Source of the DNA: Calliopsis andreniformis
Lineage: Eukaryota > Arthropoda > Insecta > Hymenoptera > Andrenidae
Reading direction: 5' to 3'
DNA: 64,000 nt
NCBI RefSeq assembly: GCF_051401765.1
Contig: NW_027480481.1
Location: 1,674,001 to 1,738,000, forward strand
Positions 26,965-40,358 of this stretch are shown piece after piece (the stretch's first letter is position 1; every line of letters begins with the position of its first letter). The notes under the pieces are model-generated. The model ran no database searches. It was not told the origin of the DNA and saw only the letters and a list, made by a program, of their open reading frames with translations. Both the position numbers and the translations under genes were made by a program.

Positions 26965-28661
26965 CCTCAATTCTCAATACTCAATAGAACATCCTGAATT
27001 CTCATGTTTCAATACTCAATCCACAAAATTCAATAATCAAATCTCAATCCTCAAACATCATTTCTCAACTCTCAATCCTCAATACTCAGTCCTCTCTCTT
27101 CAATACTCCATCCTCAATCCTCAATCCTCAAGCGTCAATCCTCAATCCTCAATCCTCATCCCTCAATCCTCAGTCCTCAAACCTCAACCCGGAATCCTAA
27201 ATCTTGAATCCTCAACCTTCAGCCGTCGGTCCTCAACAATCAATTGTCAATCCCCAATCATCAGTAGAATATCCTCAATTCACAGTTTTCATTACTCAAT
27301 ACTCAATCTGCAATCTTCAAATCTCTATCCACAAACATCAATACTCATCACTCAACACTCAATCCTCAATCGTCAATCTTCAATCCTCTATACTCAATAT
27401 TCAACCCTCAATCCTCAATCCTCAAACCTCAATCCTCACTCTTCAATCCTCAATACCCAATCCTCAATCTATAATCCTGAATCCTCAATCCCCAATTCTC
27501 AATCCTCAATCCTCAGTCCTCAGCTCTCAAACCTCAATCCTCAACCCTCAGCCCTCATCCTCATTCCTTATTCCTCAATGCTCAATCCTCAATCTTCAAT
27601 CCTCAATACTCAATCTTCAATCCTCAATCCTCAATTCTCAATCCTCAATGCTCAATCCTCAATCTTCAATCCTCAATCCCGAATCCTCAATCTTCAATCC
27701 TCAATCCTCAATCCTCAATCCTCAATCCTCAATCTTCAATCCTCAATACTCAATATTCAATCCTCAATCCTCAATCCTCAATCCTCAATCCTCAATCCTC
27801 AATCCTCAATCTTCAATCATCCATACTCAAACTGCAATCCTCAATCCTCAGTCCTCACACCTCAATCCTCATTCTTCGACCCTCAATACCGAATCCTCAA
27901 TCTTCAATCCTCAATCCTCAATTCTCAATACTCATTCTTCAGTCCCCAATACGCAATCTTCAATCTTCAATCCTCAATCCTTAATCCTCAATTCTCCATC
28001 CTCAATCCTCAATCCTCAGACATCAAACATCAATACTCAACCCTCAATCCTCGTCCTCAATCCACATCCCTCAATCCTCGATCCTCAAACTTCAATCATC
28101 AATATTCAATCTCCAATCCTAGATCCTCAATCCCCAATCCTCAATCCTTAATCCTCAATCTTCAATCCTCAGACTTCAAACATAAATACTCAACCCTCAG
28201 ACCTCGTCCTCAATCCACAACACTCAATACTCAATCCCCAATATTCAATCATTAACATTCAATCTTCAATCCTTAATCCTCAATCCCCAACCCTCAATCC
28301 TCAATGTTCAATCCTCAATACCCAATCCTCAGTCTTCAATCCTCAATCCTCAATCCTCAATCCTCAATCCTCAGACCTCAAACCTCAATCCTGAATCCTC
28401 AATCCTGAATCCTCAATCCTGAATCCTCAACCTTCAGCCCTGAGTCCTCAACAATCAGTTGTCAATCCTCAATCCCGAATAGAATATCCTCAATTCACAG
28501 CTTTCAATACTCAATACTCAATCTGCAATCTTCAGATTTCTATCCACAAACATCAATTCTCATCACTCAACCCTCAATACTCAGTCCCTAATCATCAATC
28601 TTCAATCCTCAACCCTCAATCCTCAATCCTCAATCCTCAATCTTAATCTTCTATCCTCCAT
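26965..28661. repeat. Superunit block 2, matching 49,887-51,583
   Basis: The copies keep a constant offset of 22,922 over about 1.7 kb with only scattered substitutions. The block contains a B-A pair (26,987 and 27,267) and an A box at 28,482. Two + strand open frames, 27204-28151 and 27578-28255, overlap in different frames and both encode the same heptapeptide pattern, which is the clearest sign that neither is a gene. Confidence 0.8.
26981..27372 (+). repeat. B-A box pair, 280-bp spacing
   Basis: The B box core reads AACATCC (G at 26,987); the A box core AATATCC follows (G at 27,267). CAATTG lies between them at about 27,240. The same pair, with the same AACATCC change, recurs at 49,909 and 50,189. 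Confidence 0.8.
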
Positions 28662-30605
28662 ACTCAATCTTCAATCCTCAATACTCAGTCTTCAATCCTC
28701 AATCCTCAATCCTCAATCCTCAATCCACAATCCTCTATACTCAACCGTCAATCTTCAATCCTCAATACTCAATCTCCAATCCTCAATACTCAATCCTCAA
28801 TCCTCAATCTTCATTCTTCAATCGTCAATAACCAATCCTCCATCTTCAATCCTCAATCCTCAATCCTCAATCCTCAATCCTCAATCCTCAATCCTCAGTC
28901 CTCAAACCTCAATCCGGAATCCTCGATCCTGAATCCTCAATCTTCAGCACTCAGGCCTCTACAATCAGTTGTCAATCCTCAATCCTCTATAGAATATCCC
29001 CAATTCACAGTTTTCAATACTCAATACTCAATCTGCAATCTTCAGATCTCTATCCACAAACATCAATTCTCATCACTCAACCCTCAATCCTCAGTACCAA
29101 ATCCTCAACCTTCAAGAGTCAACAATCAATCCTCAATCTTCAATCCTCAATACTCAGTCTTCAATCCTCAATCCCCAATCCTCAGTCCTCAATCCTCATT
29201 CTCCAATCCTCAATACCCAATCCTAAATCTTCAATCCTCAATCATCAGTACTCAATTCTCAATCCTCAATTCTTAGCCCTCTGACGTCAAACATCAATAC
29301 TCAACCCTCAGTCCTCGTCCTCAATCCACAACCCTCGATCCTCAATCCTCAATCTTCAATCATCAATATTCAATCTTCAGTTCTCAATCCTCAATCCTCA
29401 ATCCTCAATGTTCAATCCGCAATACCCAAACCTCAATCTTCAATCCTCAATCCTCAACCCTCAATCCTCAATCCTCAATCCTCAACCTTCAATCCTCAAT
29501 ACTCAATCTTCAACCCTCAATCCTCAATCCTCAATCCTCAATCCTCATTATTCAATCCTCAACACCCAATCCTCAATCTTCAATCCGCAATCCTCAATCC
29601 TCAATTCTCAATCATCAATCCTCAATCCTCAGACCTCAAGCATCAATACTCAACCCTCAGTCCTCGTCCTCAATCCACAACCCTCAATCCTCGATCCTCA
29701 ATCTTCAGTACTCAACCCTCAATCCTCAATGCTCAATCCTCAGTACCCAATCCTCAATCTTCAACCCTCAATTCACAATCCTCAATCGCCAATCCTCAAT
29801 CCTCAATCCTCATTCCACAAACCTCAATCCTGAATCCTCAATCCTGAATCCTCAATCTTCAGCCCACAGTCCTCAACTATCAGTTGTCAATCCTCAATCC
29901 TCAATAGAATATCCTCACTTCACAGGATTCAATACTCAATACTCAACCTGCAGTCTTCAAATCTATATCCACAAACATCAATTCTCATCACTCAGCCCTC
30001 AGTACTCAGTCCCCAATCCTCAATCTTCAACCCTCAATCCTCAATCCTCAATCCTCAATCCTCAATCCTCAATCTTCAATCCTCAATACTCAATCCTCAA
30101 TCCTGAATCCTCAATCCTCAATCCTCATTCTTCAATCCTCAATACCCAATCCTCAATCTTCAGTCCTCAATCCTCAATCCTCAATCCTCAATTCTCAGTC
30201 CTCAACCCCAGACCTCAGTCCTCAAACCTCAATCCTCAATCCTCAGCCCTCATCCTCAATCCTCAATCCTCAATCCTCAATCCTCAATCTTCAATCCTCA
30301 ATACTCAACCTTCAATAATCAATCCTCAACTCTCAATCCTCAATACTCAATCCTCAATCCTCAATCCTCAATCCTCAATCCTCATTCTTCAATCCTCAAT
30401 ACCCAATCCTCGATCTTCAATCCTCAATCCTCAATCCTCAATTCTCAATCCTCAATCCTCAGTCCTCAGTCCTCATACCTCAATCCTCAACACTCAGCCC
30501 TCATCCTCAAACCTCAATCCTCAATCCTCAATCCTCAATCTTCAACCCTCAATACTCAACATTCAATAATCAATCCTCAATTCTCAATCCTCAATCCTCA
30601 ATCCT
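28662..30605. repeat. Mosaic heptamers with two A boxes
   Basis: A boxes have their G at 28,992 and 29,907. The second has CTTCACAGGATTC after the core, a sub-form shared with 33,104, 37,936, 54,790 and 59,330. The region 29,410-29,830 resembles 32,480-33,030. No gene is visible. Confidence 0.65.
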
Positions 30606-32243
30606 CAATCCCCAATCCTCAATCTTCAGTCCACAATCCTCAATCCTCAATCCTCAACCCTCAATCTTCAATACTCAATACTCAATCTTCAATCCTCAAT
30701 CCTCAATCCTCAACCCTCAATCCTCAGTCCTCAAACCTCAATCCCGAATCCTCAATCCTGAATCCTCAATCTTCAGCCCTCAGTCCTCAAAGATCAATTG
30801 TCAATCCTCAATCCTCAATAGAATATCCTCAATTCACAGTTTTCAATACTGAACCCCATTCTTCAATCTTCAAATCTCAATCCACAAACATCAATTCTCA
30901 TCACTCAACCATCAACACCCAGTCCTCAATCTTCAATCCTCAATCCTCAATCCTCAATCTTCAATCCTCAAAACTCAATACTCAATCCTCAATTCTCAGT
31001 CCTCAATACTCAATCCTCTATCCTCAATCGTCAATCCACAATCCCCAATCCTCAACCTTCAATCCTCAATCCTCAATCCTCAATCCTCAATCCTCAATAT
31101 TCAACACACAACCCTCAACCATCAATCCTCTATTCTCAATACTCAATAGAATATCCTGAATTCTCATGGTTCAATACTCAATCCACAAAATGCAATAATC
31201 AAATCTCAATCCTCAAACATCAATTCTCAACACTCAATCCTCAAGACTCAGTCCTCTCTCTTCAATCCTCCATCCTCAATCCTCAACCCTCAATTCTCAG
31301 TCATCAATACTCAATCTGCAATACCCAATCCTCAATCCTCAATCCTCAATCCTCAATCCTCAATTCTCAACCCTCAATCCTCATTCCTCAAACCTCAATC
31401 CTCAACCCTCAGCCCTCATCCTCAATTCTCAATTCTCAATCCTCAATCCTCAATCCCCAACCTTCAATCCTCATTCCCCAATCCTCAATCTTCAATCCTC
31501 AATGCTCAATCCTCAATCCTCAATCATCATTCCTCAATCCTTAGCCCTCAACCCTCAAACCTCAATCCTCAACCGTCAGTCCTCATTCTTCAATCCTCAA
31601 TACACAATCCTCAATATTCAATGCTCAATCCTCAATCCTCAATCCTCAATTCTCAATCCTCAATCCTCAATCCTCAATATTCAACACTCAAGCCTCAATC
31701 ATCAATCCTCATTTCTCAATACTCAATAGAGTATCCTGAATTCTCATGGTTCAATACTCAATCCACAATATTCAATAATCAAATCTCAATCCTCAAACAT
31801 CCATTCTCAACACTCAATACTCAACACTCAGTCCTCTCTCTTCAATCCTCCATACTCAACCCTCAATCCTCAAGCGTCAATCCTCAATCCTCTATCCTCA
31901 ACCCTCAATCCTCAGTCCTCAAACCTCAATCCCGAATCCTCAATCCTGAATCCTCCACCTTCAGCCCTCAGTCCTCAAAAATCAATTGTCAATCCTCAAT
32001 GCTCAATAGAATATCCTCAATTCACAGTTTTCAATACTGAACCCCATCCTTCAATCTTCAAATCTCAATCCACAAACATCAATCCTCATAACTCAACCAT
32101 CAACACCCAGTCCTCAATCTTCAATCCTCAATCCTCAATCCTCAACCTTCAATCCTCAATACTCAATACTCAATCCTCAATCCTCAATTCTCAGTCCTCA
32201 ATCCACAGACCTCAAACAGCAATGCTCAACCCTCAGCCCTCGT
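30606..32243. repeat. Superunit block 3 with A, B, B, A boxes
   Basis: Bases about 30,606-31,474 match 51,838-52,636 (offset 21,232, then 21,162 after a 70-bp difference). About 31,680-32,200 match about 53,000-53,530 (offset 21,322). Boxes: A at 30,821, B at 31,149, B at 31,729 and A at 32,009, the last two 280 bp apart. No gene is visible. Confidence 0.75.
31723..32114 (+). repeat. B-A box pair, 280-bp spacing
   Basis: The B box has the GAGTATCC form (G at 31,729) and the A box is at 32,009. The same GAGTATCC form is seen in the B boxes at 55,091 and 59,631. Confidence 0.8.
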
Positions 32244-33483
32244 CCTCAATTCTCAATCCTCAATACCCAATCCTCAATCTTCAATCCTCAATCCTCAATC
32301 CTCAATCCTCAATCCTCAATCCTCAATCCTCAATCCACAGACCTCAAACAGCAATGCTCAACCCTCAGCCCTCGTCCTCAGTCCACAACCGTCAATCCTC
32401 AATCCTCAATCTTCAATCATCAATATTCAATCTTCAGTTCTCAATCCTCAATCCTCAATCCTCAATCCTCAATCCTCAATGTTCAATCCCCTATACCCAA
32501 ACCTCAATCTTCAATCCTCAATCCTCAACCCTCAATCCTCAATCCTCAATCCTCAACCTTCAATCCTCAATACTCAATCTTCAACCCTCAATCCTCAATC
32601 CTCAATCCTCAATCCTCATTCTTCAGTCCTCAGTCCTCAATCTTCAATCCTCAATACTCAACCTTCAATAATCAATCCTCAATTCTCAATCCTCAATACT
32701 CAATCCTCAATCGTCAATCCTCAATCCCCAATCCTCAACCTTCAGTCCACAATCCTCAGTCCTCAATCCTCAACCCTCAATCTTCAATACTCAATACTCA
32801 ATCTTCAATCCTCAATCCTCAATCCTCAAACCTCAAGCATGAATACTCAACCCCCAGTCCTCGTCCTCAATCCACAACCCTCAATCCTCGATCCTCAATC
32901 TTCAATACTCAACCCTCAATCCTCAATGCTCAATCCTCAATACCCAATCCTCAATCTTCAACCCTCAATCCACAATCCTCAATCCCCAATCCTCAATCCT
33001 CAATCCTCATTCCACAAACCTCAATCCTGAATCCTCAATCCTGAATCCTCAATCTTCAGCCCACAGTCCTCAACTATCAGTTGTCAATCCTCAATCCTCA
33101 ATAGAATATCCTCACTTCACAGGATTCAATACTCAATACTCAACCTGCAATCTTCAAATCTCTATCCACAAACATCAATTCTCATCACTCAACCCTCAAT
33201 ACTCAGTCCCCAATCCTCAATCTTCAACCCTCAATCCTCAATCCTCAATCCTCAATCCTCAATACTCAATCTTCAATCTTCAATCCTCAATACTCAATCC
33301 TCAATCCTCAACCCTCAATCCTCAATCCTCATTCTTCAATCCTCAATACCCAATCCTCAATCTTCAGTCCTCAATCCTCAATCCTCAATCCTCAATTCTC
33401 AATCCTCAACCCCAGTCCTCAGTCCTCAAACCTCAATCCTCAATCCTCAGCCCTCATCCTCAATCCTCAATCCTCAATCATCA
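32244..33483. repeat. 1,240-bp block duplicated at 37,076-38,315
   Basis: The two copies keep a constant offset of 4,832. Landmarks include CAATGTTCAATCCCC at about 32,477 and 37,309, and A boxes at 33,104 and 37,936. Related copies at 53.9-54.9 kb and 58.5-59.4 kb differ from these in steps of whole heptamers. No gene is visible. Confidence 0.8.
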
Positions 33484-36400
33484 ATCCTCATTCCTCAAAC
33501 CTCAATCCTCAACCCTCGGTCATCATCCTCAACTCTCAATTCTCAATCCTCAATCCTCAATCCTCAATCTTCAATCCTCAATAATCAATCCTCAATCCTC
33601 AATCCTCAATCCTCAATCCTCAATCATCAATCCTGAAGCTTCAATACTCAATCCTCAATCCTCAATCCTCAATCCTCAATCGTCAATCCTCATTCTTCAA
33701 TCCTCAATACACAATCCTATATCCTCAATCCTAAATCCTCAATTCTCAATCCTCAATCCTCAGTCCTCAGTCCTCAAACCTCAGTCCTCAAACCTCAGCC
33801 ATCATCCTCCATCGTCAATCCTCGTTCCTCAATCCTCAATCCTCAATCTTCAATCCTCCATACTCAATCTTCAATCCTCGATCCTCAATCATCAATCCTT
33901 AATCCTCAATCCTCAGTCATGAAACCTCAATCTTCAATACTCAGTCCTCAATCATCAATCCTCAATCCTCAATCCTCATTCCTCATTCCTCAATCCTTAA
34001 TCCTCAATCCTCAGTCCGCAATCCTCAACATTCAATACTCAATCTTCAATACTCAATCCTCTATCCTCAATCCTCAATCGTCAATCCTCAATACTCAACC
34101 TTCAATCCTCCATACTCACTCTTCAATCCTCAATCCTCAATCATCAATCCTCAATCCTCAATCCTCCGTCATCAATACTCAATCTTCAATACTCAATCCT
34201 CAATCCTCAATCCTCAATCCTCAATACTCGATCTTCAATCCTCAATCCTCAATCCTCAATCCTCAACCCTCAGCCCTCACCCTCAAACCTCAATCCTGAA
34301 TCCTCAAACCTCATTCTTCAATCCTCAATACTCAGTCTTCAATCCTCAATCCGCAATCCTCAGTCATCAATCCTCAATCCTCAATTCTCAATCGTCAATC
34401 CTCAACCCTCAGCCCTCATCCTCAATCCTCAATCCTGAATCCTCAATCCTCAATCTTCAATCCTCAATACTCAGTCTTCAATCCTCAATCCTCAATCCTC
34501 AATCCTCAGTCCTCAATCCACAATCATCAATCCTCAATCTTCAATGCTCAATCCTCAATCCTCAATCCTCAATCCTCAATTCTCAATCCTCAATCCTCAG
34601 TCCGCAGTCCTCAAACCTCAGTCCTCAAACCTCAGCCATCATCCTCAATCGTCAATCCTCGTTCCTCAATCCTCAATCCTCAATCCTCAATCTTCAATCC
34701 TCCATACTCAATCTTCAATCCTCAATCCTCAATCATCAATCCTCAATCCTCGACCCTCAGTCACCAATCCTCAATCTTCAATACTCAATCATCAATCATC
34801 AATCCTCAATCCTCAATTCTCAATCCTCATTCCTCAAACCTCAATCCTCAACCCTCAGTCCTCATCCTCAATTCTCAATTCTTAATCCTCAATCCTCAAT
34901 CCTAAGTCTTCAATCCTCAAAATTCAATCCTCAATACTCAGTCTTCAATCCTCAATCCTCTATCCTCAATCCTCAGTCCTCATTCTTCAATCCTCAATAC
35001 CCAATCCTCAATCTTCAGTCCTCAATCCTCAATCCTCAATCCTCAATTCTCAATCCTCAACCCCAGTCCTCAGTCCTCAAACCTCAATCCTCAATCCTCA
35101 GCCCTCATCCTCAATCCTCAATCCTCAATCATCAATCCTCATTCCTCAAACCTCAATCCTCAACCCTCGGTCATCATCCTCAACTCTCAATTCTCAATCC
35201 TCAATCCTCAATCCTCAATCTTCAATCCTCAATAATCAATCCTCAATCCTCAATCCTCAATCCTCAATCCTCAATCATCAATCCTGAAGCTTCAATACTC
35301 AATCCTCAATCCTCAATCCTCAATCCTCAATCGTCAATCCTCATTCTTCAATCCTCAATACACAATCCTATATCCTCAATCCTAAATCCTCAATTCTCAA
35401 TCCTCAATCCTCAGTCCTCAGTCCTCAAACCTCAGTCCTCAAACCTCAGCCATCATCCTCCATCGTCAATCCTCGTTCCTCAATCCTCAATCCTCAATCT
35501 TCAATCCTCCATACTCAATCTTCAATCCTCGATCCTCAATCATCAATCCTTAATCCTCAATCCTCAGTCATGAAACCTCAATCTTCAATACTCAGTCCTC
35601 AATCATCAATCCTCAATCCTCAATCCTCATTCCTCATTCCTCAATCCTTAATCCTCAATCCTCAGTCCGCAATCCTCAACATTCAATACTCAATCTTCAA
35701 TACTCAATCCTCTATCCTCAATCCTCAATCGTCAATCCTCAATACTCAACCTTCAATCCTCCATACTCAATCTTCAATCCTCAATCCTCAATCATCAATC
35801 CTCAATCCTCAATCCTCCGTCATCAATACTCAATCTTCAATACTCAATCCTCAATCCTCAATCCTCAATCCTCAATACTCGATCTTCAATCCTCAATCCT
35901 CAATCCTCAATCCTCAACCCTCAGCCCTCACCCTCAAACCTCAATCCTGAATCCTCAAACCTCATTCTTCAATCCTCAATACTCAGTCTTCAATCCTCAA
36001 TCCGCAATCCTCAGTCATCAATCCTCAATCCTCAATTCTCAATCGTCAATCCTCAACCCTCAGCCCTCATCCTCAATCCTCAATCCTGAATCCTCAATCC
36101 TCAATCTTCAATCCTCAATACTCAGTCTTCAATCCTCAATCCTCAATCCTCAATCCTCAGTCCTCAATCCACAATCATCAATCCTCAATCTTCAATGCTC
36201 AATCCTCAATCCTCAATCCTCAATCCTCAATTCTCAATCCTCAATCCTCAGTCCGCAGTCCTCAAACCTCAGTCCTCAAACCTCAGCCATCATCCTCAAT
36301 CGTCAATCCTCGTTCCTCAATCCTCAATCCTCAATCCTCAATCTTCAATCCTCCATACTCAATCTTCAATCCTCAATCCTCAATCATCAATCCTCAATCC

Positions 36401-36629
36401 TCGACCCTCAGTCACCAATCCTCAATCTTCAATACTCAATCATCAATCATCAATCCTCAATCCTCAATTCTCAATCCTCATTCCTCAAACCTCAATCCTC
36501 AACCCTCAGTCCTCATCCTCAATTCTCAATTCTTAATCCTCAATCCTCAATCCTAAGTCTTCAATCCTCAAAATTCAATCCTCAATACTCAGTCTTCAAT
36601 CCTCAATCCTCTATCCTCAATCCTCAGTC
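33330..36629. repeat. 1,651-bp tandem unit, two copies
   Basis: CATTCTTCAATCC at 33,330 recurs at 34,981, and ATGAAACCTCAATC at 33,919 recurs at 35,570. Copy 1 is 33,330-34,980 and copy 2 is 34,981-36,629. They are nearly identical; one difference is C versus A near 34,119 and 35,770. An AAGCTT string lies in each copy at about 33,637 and 35,288. No A, B or C box and no gene are visible. Confidence 0.86.
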
Positions 36630-38315
36630 CGCAATCCTCAACATTCAATCCTCAATCTTCAATACTCAATCCTCAATCCTCAATCCTCAATCCTCAATCC
36701 TCAATTCTCAATAATCAATCCTCAATCCTCAATATTCAACACACAACCCTCAACCGTCAATCCTCAACACTCAACCATCAATCCTCAATTCTCAATACTC
36801 AATAGAATATCCTGAATTCTCATGGTTCAATACGCAATCCACAAAATTCAATAATCAAGTCTCAATACTCAAACATCAATTCTCAACACTCAATCCTCAA
36901 TACTCAGTCCTCTCTCTTCAATCCTCCATCCTCAATCCTCAACCCTCAATCCTCAGTCATCAATACTCAATCTTCAATACTCAATCCTCAATCCTCAATC
37001 ATCAACCCTCAATCTTCAATCCTCAAACCTCAATCCTCATTCCTCAAACCTCAATCCTCAACTCTCAGCCCTCATCCTCAATTCTCAATCCTCAATACCC
37101 AATCCTCAATCTTCAATCCTCAATCCTCAATCCTCAATCCTCAATCCTCAATCCTCAATCCTCAATCCACAGACCTCAAACAGCAATGCTCAACCCTCAG
37201 CCCTCGTCCTCAGTCCACAACCGTCAATCCTCAATCCTCAATCTTCAATCATCAATATTCAATCTTCAGTTCTCAATCCTCAATCCTCAATCCTCAATCC
37301 TCAATCCTCAATGTTCAATCCCCTATACCCAAACCTCAATCTTCAATCCTCAATCCTCAACCCTCAATCCTCAATCCTCAATCCTCAACCTTCAATCCTC
37401 AATACTCAATCTTCAACCCTCAATCCTCAATCCTCAATCCTCAATCCTCATTCTTCAGTCCTCAGTCCTCAATCTTCAATCCTCAATACTCAACCTTCAA
37501 TAATCAATCCTCAATTCTCAATCCTCAATACTCAATCCTCAATCGTCAATCCTCAATCCCCAATCCTCAACCTTCAGTCCACAATCCTCAGTCCTCAATC
37601 CTCAACCCTCAATCTTCAATACTCAATACTCAATCTTCAATCCTCAATCCTCAATCCTCAAACCTCAAGCATGAATACTCAACCCCCAGTCCTCGTCCTC
37701 AATCCACAACCCTCAATCCTCGATCCTCAATCTTCAATACTCAACCCTCAATCCTCAATGCTCAATCCTCAATACCCAATCCTCAATCTTCAACCCTCAA
37801 TCCACAATCCTCAATCCCCAATCCTCAATCCTCAATCCTCATTCCACAAACCTCAATCCTGAATCCTCAATCCTGAATCCTCAATCTTCAGCCCACAGTC
37901 CTCAACTATCAGTTGTCAATCCTCAATCCTCAATAGAATATCCTCACTTCACAGGATTCAATACTCAATACTCAACCTGCAATCTTCAAATCTCTATCCA
38001 CAAACATCAATTCTCATCACTCAACCCTCAATACTCAGTCCCCAATCCTCAATCTTCAACCCTCAATCCTCAATCCTCAATCCTCAATCCTCAATACTCA
38101 ATCTTCAATCTTCAATCCTCAATACTCAATCCTCAATCCTCAACCCTCAATCCTCAATCCTCATTCTTCAATCCTCAATACCCAATCCTCAATCTTCAGT
38201 CCTCAATCCTCAATCCTCAATCCTCAATTCTCAATCCTCAACCCCAGTCCTCAGTCCTCAAACCTCAATCCTCAATCCTCAGCCCTCATCCTCAATCCTC
38301 AATCCTCAATCATCA
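36630..38315. repeat. Superunit block 4 with B and A boxes
   Basis: About 36,690-38,110 match about 53,570-54,970. The offset steps from 16,875 to 16,861 to 16,854, meaning differences of 14 and 7 bp, exactly two and one heptamers. A B box is at 36,805 and an A box at 37,936. No gene is visible. Confidence 0.78.
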
Positions 38316-38784
38316 ACCCTCAAGCGTCAATCCTCAATCCTCAATCCTGAAACCTCAATCCACAGTCCTCAAACCTCAATCTGGAATCCTCAATCTTGAA
38401 TCCTGTACCTTCAGCCGTTGGTCCTCAACAATCTATCGTCAATCCCCAATCCTCAATAGAATATCCTCAATTCACAGTTTTCAATACTCAATCCCCACTC
38501 TTCAATCTTCAAATCTCAGTCTACAAACATCAATTCGCATCACTCAAAACTCAACACTCGGTCCTCAATCTTCAGTCCTCAATCCTCAATCCTCAATCTT
38601 TAATCCTCAATACTCAATCTTCAATCCTCAATCCTCAATCCTCAGTCCTCAATCCTCAATCGCCAATACTCAATCCCCAATCCTCAATCTTCAATCCTCA
38701 GTCCTCAGTCCTCAATCATCAATACTCAATGATCAATCCTCAATACTCAACCTTCAATCCTCAACCCTCAATCCTCAAACCACA
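38316..38784. repeat. Short segment with an A box (26.4-kb type)
   Basis: An A box lies at 38,459. The sequence before it, with the rare strings CAGCCGTTGGTCC and AATCTATCGTC, matches 26,400-26,470. The sequence after it turns into the 15.6-kb and 62.2-kb type. This A box therefore looks like a junction between two lineages. No gene is visible. Confidence 0.65.
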
Positions 38785-40358
38785 TTCCTCAATCCTCATT
38801 CCTCAAACCTCAATCCTCAACCCTCGGTCATCATCCTCAACTCTCAATTCTCAATCCTCAATCCTCAATCCTCAATCTTCAATCCTCAATAATCAATCCT
38901 CAATCCTCAATCCTCAATCCTCAATCCTCAATCATCAATCCTGAAGCTTCAATACTCAATCCTCAATCCTCAATCCTCAATCCTCAATCGTCAATCCTCA
39001 TTCTTCAATCCTCAATACACAATCCTATATCCTCAATCCTAAATCCTCAATTCTCAATCCTCAATCCTCAGTCCTCAGTCCTCAAACCTCAGTCCTCAAA
39101 CCTCAGCCATCATCCTCCATCGTCAATCCTCGTTCCTCAATCCTCAATCCTCAATCTTCAATCCTCCATACTCAATCTTCAATCCTCGATCCTCAATCAT
39201 CAATCCTCAATCCTCAATCCTCAGTCATGAAACCTCAATCTTCAATACTCAGTCCTCAATCATCAATCCTCAATCCTCAATCCTCATTCCTCATTCCTCA
39301 ATCCTTAATCCTCAATCCTCAGTCCGCAATCCTCAACATTCAATACTCAATCTTCAATACTCAATCCTCTATCCTCAATCCTCAATCGTCAATCCTCAAT
39401 ACTCAACCTTCAATCCTCCATACTCAATCTTCAATCCTCAATCCTCAATCATCAATCCTCAATCCTCAATCCTCCGTCATCAATCCTCAATCTTCAATAC
39501 TCAATCCTCAATCCTCAATCCTCAATCCTCAATACTCGATCTTCAATCCTCAATCCTCAATCCTCAATCCTCAACCCTCAGCCCTCACCCTCAAACCTCA
39601 ATCCTGAATCCTCAAACCTCATTCTTCAATCCTCAATACTCAGTCTTCAATCCTCAATCCGCAATCCTCAATCATCAATCCTCAATCCTCAATTCTCAAT
39701 CGTCAATCCTCAACCCTCAGCCCTCATCCTCAATCCTCAATCCTGAATCCTCAATCCTCAATCTTCAATCCTCAATACTCAGTCTTCAATCCTCAATCCT
39801 CAATCCTCAATCCTCAGTCCTCAATCCACAATCATCAATCCTCAATCTTCAATGCTCAATCCTCAATCCTCAAACCTCAATCCTCAATTCTCAATCCTCA
39901 ATCCTCAGTCCGCAGTCCTCAAACCTCAGTCCTCAAACCTCAGCCATCATCCTCAATCGTCAATCCTCGTTCCTCAATCCTCAATCCTCAATCCTCAATC
40001 TTCAATCCTCCATACTCAATCTTCAATCCTCAATCCTCAATCATCAATCCTCAATCCTCGACCCTCAGTCACCAATCCTCAATCTTCAATACTCAATCAT
40101 CAATCATCAATCCTCAATCCTCAATTCTCAATCCTCATTCCTCAAACCTCAATCCTCAACCCTCAGTCCTCATCCTCAATTCTCAATTCTTAATCCTCAA
40201 TCCTCAATCCTAAGTCTTCAATCCTCAAAATTCAATCCTCAATACTCAGTCTTCAATCCTCAATCCTCTATCCTCAATCCTCAGTCCGCAATCCTCAACA
40301 TTCAATCCTCAATCTTCAATACTCAATCCTCAATCCTCAATCCTCAATCCTCAATCCT
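38785..40358. repeat. Third, detached copy of the 1,651-bp unit
   Basis: This matches 35,128-36,701 at a constant offset of 3,657 (ATGAAACCTCAATC at 39,227). It is separated from copies 1 and 2 by 36,630-38,784. It has a few private changes, such as an A replacing T in the string CAAACCTCAATCC near 39,873. No gene is visible. Confidence 0.82.
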
